A stretch of DNA of 25,934 bases from a virus. The notes under the pieces are model-generated. The model searched no databases. It saw only the letters and a list, made by a program, of their open reading frames with translations, and was not told the origin of the DNA. Both the position numbers and the translations under genes were made by a program. Position 1 is the stretch's first letter. Each line of letters begins with the position of its first letter. Where the stretch lies: IMG/VR virus record IMGVR_UViG_3300028800_000288, positions 1 through 25,934 of that record, one strand, 5' to 3'. Of this stretch, positions 21,810 to 25,934 are shown one piece after another.

Positions 21810-24800
21810 CGCTGCGGCCGCGCCGTTCGATCCCCTCGCCGCTGCTGGATTCTCGCAAGGCTCGGACGGCGCCTACCAGCCACCGGCGGCCGGACCGACG
21901 CAACAGCCAAGCCTCGTACCGGTCTACGGTCCGAACGGCCAGTGGATCGGCTACCAGCGTCCGTCTGGGTGGTCACCACCGGCCACCTCGCCTGAAGGGC
22001 AGTCTGGTGGTGGTGCGGCCACGCCTCCTCCAACGCCGCCTCCGCCGAATGCCGCGCCTACTGGTGTGGTGCCAGCGGCCGCGCCAACGGCTGGCGCCCC
22101 TCCTGCGAGCATCGAAGTCAGCCGCGGCGCTCCTCCGCCTCCGGCTTTTGATCCACTGGCGGCCGCTGGCTTTCAGCAGGCGCCGACGGGCGCGTATCTT
22201 GCTCCTGGCGAGCAGCCTCCCGCCGCGGCTTCTACAGAGCAGGCCGCGAAGCAGCTACCTGGGCAGGAGTTGAAGAACACCCCCTGGTACGAGCCGTTGG
22301 TGTCGAACATCAAAGGCGCGATCGGCTCACTCGAGCACGGTATGAGTATGGGCCTTGATGAGATCGTCGATCCCATCATCCCGGCGATCGTCTCGGCGCA
22401 GCGCACCGGCAAGCCTTTCACTCAGGCCTACGATGAAGAGGTGGCGAAGCAGCGTGTGCCGCGCACCGAGTTCCAGGCGGAGCATCCTGTTGCGGCGACT
22501 GCCCTCACCATGGCTGGTCAGGTGCCGGCGATGGTCGAAACCTCGCCGCTGTTCGGCACGGCCGGCCCTGGGGCATCCTTGGCATCGAAGGCAGCGACGC
22601 TCGGGCGCAACGTGGGCGCCTCCACGGCGGTCGGTGGTGGCACCGGCTTCACCATGACGGATGGCGACCTGGCGGCACGCTCGCGTGGCGCGGGCGAGGG
22701 TGCAGCGATCGGTGCTGCGCTCGGGCCTGTGGGCGACGTTGTTACAGGCATAGGCCGGGCTGTGGGCAGTCCCATGAAGGCGATTGGACCGCTGATCAAC
22801 CCGGATGCTGCCGGTAAGCGTGCGGCCGGGCAGGTGCTGCGCGAGGCGGCTGGCACTCCTGCTCCTGTGATGCAGCCGTCGCCTACGGCCGGGGTATCAC
22901 TGAACGCTCCGCAGGCATCTGGCAATCTCGGCTTGGCGTCGCTGTTGGACACGCTCAATGCCGGCGACGTGCCCGGCATGAAAGCCGAGCAGAGCGCACA
23001 GAACCAAGGGCTTCTGGCGGCGGTTCCCAGGTCGACTGCTGCGGCTACCGCTGGCGGACCGGAGCCGGCTGCTGCGGCGGCGTCAGCGAAGGTCGAGAAT
23101 GCGGTTCGTGCGGCGGGGGACATCATCAAAACGGAGGAGCGGCGCGTCTGGAATACGCCGGCGCTGACGGATCCGAACGGCGTCTCCTCGCAAACGGCAA
23201 AGGACATGGTCGAGGCTGAGGTCCGCCGCATGATGCGGGAGGAGCCTGGCCTCGCTGACGTGCTGCACGATCCTGCCTTGATGCGCGTGCTGAAGGATCT
23301 GGCTGCGAAGCCGGAGAAGCTGGCGGCCAATCAGCTCAACGGCATCTCCAGCCGACTGCGCTCGCTCGCGCGTGATCCCAACAGCCCGGGCGATGTGAAG
23401 CTGGTCGCCACGCGACTGGCCAACGCCGTGCAGGAAGGCATCTGGAATGCGCCGGAGGTGGCAGGCCGCGCGCCGGTCCAGGCCAGCCAAGCGGGCGCTC
23501 CGGCTGCGCCAGCACCAACGCCTCCCGTGTCTCCAACGCAGGCTGCGATCACGGCCGGGAAAGCTCCGCGACGTCCCGAGACCCTCGTGCAGTTCCTGAC
23601 GCGCAAAGGTGGCGTCCAGCCTGACCCTGATCTCCTGGCCGCCGGTGCCGACACGTACCACCACCGGGCGGGTGGCAGGCTGATCAACAAGAACGGGATG
23701 ACCGTCCACGAGGCGCGCGAGGCTGCACGCGACGAGGGCTTCCCGTTGGGCAATGACGATCACGAACTGCGCAATGCGGTGGCTGAGGAGTTGTCGGGGC
23801 GTCCCATGCACAGGACGAACGACGCCAGCGACGTCGAGTTCTGGCGGCATGCTGATGCAGAGACGGCCGAACAGGAACGGCGCATGGCGCAAGGCCACGC
23901 TGCGGCGGCTGAGGCGGCGGCGCAGAACGGGGTGCGGCTGACACCCGAAGCGCAGGAGCATGCTGCCAGCCTCCTGGCGAACGACCCTGACATGCACCCG
24001 GAGGAGGCTGTTCGGCAGGCGGTGCAGGAGCAGGAGGACCGCGAGCTCGGGCAGAACGCGCAGCGCTCCGCCATGGGGCAGCCAGGTGTGCCGCTCGGCT
24101 CCTACACGCCGCCGCTGGGGACGCAGCAACTGGCGGAGGGTGTTCCGCCAAATCCGCAACTGGTCCGCGATCTGAAGGCTGCACGCGCGTTCACGCAGCG
24201 CGAGCACGAGATCATGGGGCACGCGTCGTTCGATAACATCCTGCGGCGCAACAGTCAGGGCAACGAGACCGGCGTCACCGGCACCGGCATGGCGCGCTTT
24301 TTCGACTTCGCCAACGGCGTCGAGAAACCCGGGGCGATCAGCAACGTCACGAAGTTCCTGGATGACATCCGCTCCGAGTGGCTGAGGCTCAACAACGCCA
24401 GTGGCACGAGGTTCGATCCGGCAACCGTGGCTCCCGTCATGCAGGATTTGGTCGATGGCACGCGGGATTACATCATGTCCAAGATGCTCGGACGTGTGTC
24501 GAGCAATGAACTGGACATGCAAGGCTCGCGGATGATCAACGCGGCGCAAATGTCGAAGTGGATCGAGACGAACCGCAACCTGCTGGAGCGGGCCGGCGTC
24601 TTCACTCCGTCGCAACTCGACGCGCTCGATAAGTTGGCGGAGACCGGACGGATGATCCAGCGCGGCTACAGCCTGGGAAAGGGCAACGGTTCACCGACGT
24701 TCACCCGGCTACTGGGCAAGTCGTGGCTTGATGCGTTCCTGTCGCCGGTGGTGTCCGCGATCACTGGTGCTGGCATCGGCGGAGCGATCGGCGGCGTGGT

Positions 24801-25098
24801 AGGCGATACCAGCCTCGGCGTCATACTCGGGGCGGAGAGTGGTGCGCTTGGGGCGCAGATCCTCCAGCGCCTCTACTCGGCCCCGCGCGCCGCCGCGATG
24901 GAATGGCTCAACCGCGGCATCCGTGATCCCCAGATCGCCGAGGATCTGATGAAGGCGGCCACGCCGAAGAGCGCCTCGCGGTTCTCGCCGGCGACAAAGC
25001 AGTGGCTGCGGTCCGCCTTGGCACTTCAGCCGGTCGCCGAAGCAGCCAGGCAGTTCGGCGTGCCAGCCAATCAGCAACAGCCGGAGGCAGTCCAATGA
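21793..25098 (+). CDS. large internal virion (ejection) protein, 1101 aa
   Basis: The largest gene in the window. It has a Pro/Ala-rich, probably disordered N-terminus carrying the motif FDPLAAAGF followed by GAY twice (12-28 and 119-135). A long mostly helical body contains Ala-rich and charged segments (KVENAVRAAGDIIKTEERRV, VEAEVRRMMREEPGLADVL). Near the C-terminus a Gly-rich hydrophobic span (about 984-1025, AITGAGIGGAIGGVVGDTSL) could insert in a membrane. It fits the third ejection protein of podoviruses (as P22 gp16/gp20 or T7 gp16 do after smaller partners). No enzyme motif was recognised. The start overlaps the previous gene by 17 bases; the stop overlaps the next ATG. Confidence 0.62.
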   Translation: MPPLDSAAAAPFDPLAAAGFSQGSDGAYQPPAAGPTQQPSLVPVYGPNGQWIGYQRPSGWSPPATSPEGQSGGGAATPPPTPPPPNAAPTGVVPAAAPTAGAPPASIEVSRGAPPPPAFDPLAAAGFQQAPTGAYLAPGEQPPAAASTEQAAKQLPGQELKNTPWYEPLVSNIKGAIGSLEHGMSMGLDEIVDPIIPAIVSAQRTGKPFTQAYDEEVAKQRVPRTEFQAEHPVAATALTMAGQVPAMVETSPLFGTAGPGASLASKAATLGRNVGASTAVGGGTGFTMTDGDLAARSRGAGEGAAIGAALGPVGDVVTGIGRAVGSPMKAIGPLINPDAAGKRAAGQVLREAAGTPAPVMQPSPTAGVSLNAPQASGNLGLASLLDTLNAGDVPGMKAEQSAQNQGLLAAVPRSTAAATAGGPEPAAAAASAKVENAVRAAGDIIKTEERRVWNTPALTDPNGVSSQTAKDMVEAEVRRMMREEPGLADVLHDPALMRVLKDLAAKPEKLAANQLNGISSRLRSLARDPNSPGDVKLVATRLANAVQEGIWNAPEVAGRAPVQASQAGAPAAPAPTPPVSPTQAAITAGKAPRRPETLVQFLTRKGGVQPDPDLLAAGADTYHHRAGGRLINKNGMTVHEAREAARDEGFPLGNDDHELRNAVAEELSGRPMHRTNDASDVEFWRHADAETAEQERRMAQGHAAAAEAAAQNGVRLTPEAQEHAASLLANDPDMHPEEAVRQAVQEQEDRELGQNAQRSAMGQPGVPLGSYTPPLGTQQLAEGVPPNPQLVRDLKAARAFTQREHEIMGHASFDNILRRNSQGNETGVTGTGMARFFDFANGVEKPGAISNVTKFLDDIRSEWLRLNNASGTRFDPATVAPVMQDLVDGTRDYIMSKMLGRVSSNELDMQGSRMINAAQMSKWIETNRNLLERAGVFTPSQLDALDKLAETGRMIQRGYSLGKGNGSPTFTRLLGKSWLDAFLSPVVSAITGAGIGGAIGGVVGDTSLGVILGAESGALGAQILQRLYSAPRAAAMEWLNRGIRDPQIAEDLMKAATPKSASRFSPATKQWLRSALALQPVAEAARQFGVPANQQQPEAVQ

Positions 25099-25271
25099 GC
25101 AGACCGTCGTTCAAGATGGTGAAGCCGAAGCTGCCGAAGTCGAACACGCTGGCCAAGGGCATGCGGGAGGCCGGTGTCACCTCGTCGTTTGCCTACCATC
25201 CCCCGACGCGTGAGGTGTTCGCGCCGGCGAAGCTGCACCGGCCGAAGGGTGGCAAGGGGCCGCACAACTGA
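25095..25271 (+). CDS. small basic protein, 58 aa
   Basis: MSRPSFKMVKPKLPKSNTLA then a short helix and KLHRPKGGKGPHN: very basic and Pro-rich, probably mostly unstructured. The ATG overlaps the previous stop (ATGA). Longer upstream extension in this frame is a read of the 1101-aa gene. Its position between ejection and fibre genes suggests a small virion or assembly factor; not identified. Confidence 0.55.
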   Translation: MSRPSFKMVKPKLPKSNTLAKGMREAGVTSSFAYHPPTREVFAPAKLHRPKGGKGPHN

Positions 25272-25282
25272 GGAGCTGAGCG

Positions 25283-25934
25283 ATGGCTGCCGTCGGCACG
25301 AGATTCGATACAACCAACGTCTTCTATGTCGATGCCAACGGCGTGCCAGGTGCGCGGTATCGCCTGTTCTTCTATGCAACGGGGACCACCACGCCGCAGG
25401 CGACTTATAGCGATGTCACTCTCTCGACACCGAACGCCAATCCGGTAGAGGCCGATGCCAACGGCTACTTCGGCAACATCTTCCTGATCCCGTCGAACGC
25501 CTATCGCGTCGATCTCTACAACGCGGCGACGACCGACAATCCGACCGGCGTGCAGATTTGGTCGTTGGACCCTGTCGGTCCCGCAGCAGGCGGTGCGCCG
25601 TCGAACACGGCTGGCATCATTGGGGAGGTCAGAGCGTTCGCCGGTCCGGCTGAGAACGTGCCGGCACAATGGTATCTCTGCTACGGCCAGGCGGTCAGCC
25701 GCTCCACCTTCGTCAGTCTCTTCAACGTAATCGGCACGACGTGGGGCATCGGCGATGGGACCACCACGTTCAATCTGCCTGACCTACGCGGCCGCATGCT
25801 GATCGGCAAGGACGATATGGGCGGCAGTGCGGCGAACCGGGTGACGAACGGGGTCAGCGGCATCACTGGCAATACGCTCGGCGCTGCTGGCGGCAACCAG
25901 AACTCTCAGGCGCATACGCACACGTTCAACGATC
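25283..25934 (+). CDS. tail-collar (phage tail fibre) protein, cut by window end
   Basis: 217 codons are visible and the frame is still open at the last base. The N-terminal part (1-100) is a fibre-attachment-like domain (YVDANGVPGARYRLFFYATG, VEADANGYFGNIFL). Then GEVRAFAGPAENVPAQWYLC, YGQAVSRSTFVSLFNVIGTT, WGIGDGTTTFNLPDLRGRML match the phage tail collar domain (about 112-175), found in short tail fibres and receptor-binding proteins. A HTHTF sequence is reached at the edge. AGGAG lies before ATG 25283, with 8 bases of spacing. The C-terminus with receptor specificity is outside the window. Confidence 0.8.
   Translation, partial: MAAVGTRFDTTNVFYVDANGVPGARYRLFFYATGTTTPQATYSDVTLSTPNANPVEADANGYFGNIFLIPSNAYRVDLYNAATTDNPTGVQIWSLDPVGPAAGGAPSNTAGIIGEVRAFAGPAENVPAQWYLCYGQAVSRSTFVSLFNVIGTTWGIGDGTTTFNLPDLRGRMLIGKDDMGGSAANRVTNGVSGITGNTLGAAGGNQNSQAHTHTFND

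Noticed and set aside
23083-24615. 510-codon minus-strand frame
   Set aside because: A shadow of the 1101-aa ejection gene; Arg/His/Leu-rich and without start-site or domain support. The same holds for the 435-codon minus frame at 6910-8217.
1-25934. Global recoding of TAG or TGA as sense codons
   Set aside because: Both are used as ordinary stops by many intact genes here (TAG at 2258, 3927, 5988, 11781, 12603; TGA in most overlapping junctions), so the in-frame TAG in the fibre and TGA in the hub are local events.
1-25934. CRISPR arrays, insertion sequences, attachment sites, replication origins
   Set aside because: No direct-repeat/spacer pattern, terminal inverted repeats with a transposase, integrase or AT-rich iteron block was seen on reading both strands.

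Overview
The window is a 26 kb piece of the virion-structure region of a tailed phage or prophage, most likely a short-tailed podovirus. The P22-type neck and tail parts (gp4-like and gp10-like proteins) and the set of internal ejection proteins point to this. Every supported gene is on the + strand and packed tightly, many with overlapping stop/start codons (TGATG, ATGA). Base composition is high in G+C, with one AT-rich patch. This suggests a high-GC, probably proteobacterial host, but the sequence does not fix the host. No integrase, replication, terminase or lysis cassette lies inside the window, and I see no tRNA, IS element or CRISPR array. No gap between genes exceeds about 150 bases.

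Layout: (1) 1-5651, head module: the C-terminal end of the portal, four small or hypothetical genes (one a 33-residue membrane peptide), a GroES/Cpn10-like co-chaperonin, a scaffold-like protein, two further proteins of the capsid block and a Mu gpT-like major capsid protein. (2) 5748-8094, accessory block: a His/Lys-rich protein with a natural eight-histidine run, a 131-aa protein coupled to a small Acb2/Tad1-type cyclic-nucleotide sponge candidate (anti-CBASS/anti-Thoeris), a small beta-rich protein, and a beta-helix-like protein whose start codon lies in a large predicted RNA structure. (3) 8117-12605, decoration and fibre block: small beta proteins, a repetitive tail fibre interrupted by one in-frame TAG, and an AT-rich pair including a lectin-like protein. 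(4) 12606-17886, neck and tail hub: gp4-like, then a gp10-like hub split in two by a LamG-like plus Fn3 insertion, then small virion proteins. (5) 17883-18826: a 2-oxoglutarate/Fe(II) oxygenase and a cupin. (6) 18826-25098: ejection proteins, gp7-like, a lytic-transglycosylase internal virion protein, and a 1101-aa protein. (7) 25095-25934: a small basic protein and the start of a tail-collar fibre.

The genes together would build a head (portal, scaffold, coat, with the co-chaperonin plausibly helping coat folding), close the neck (gp4/gp10-like), carry receptor-binding fibres and lectins, and deliver internal proteins that open peptidoglycan and conduct DNA. The most interesting points are the Acb2-like gene, the split and domain-invaded gp10 hub, the stop codon inside an otherwise conserved fibre repeat, and the predicted structured RNA at 7045-7158. 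All functional calls rest on motif recognition by eye; no database search was run.
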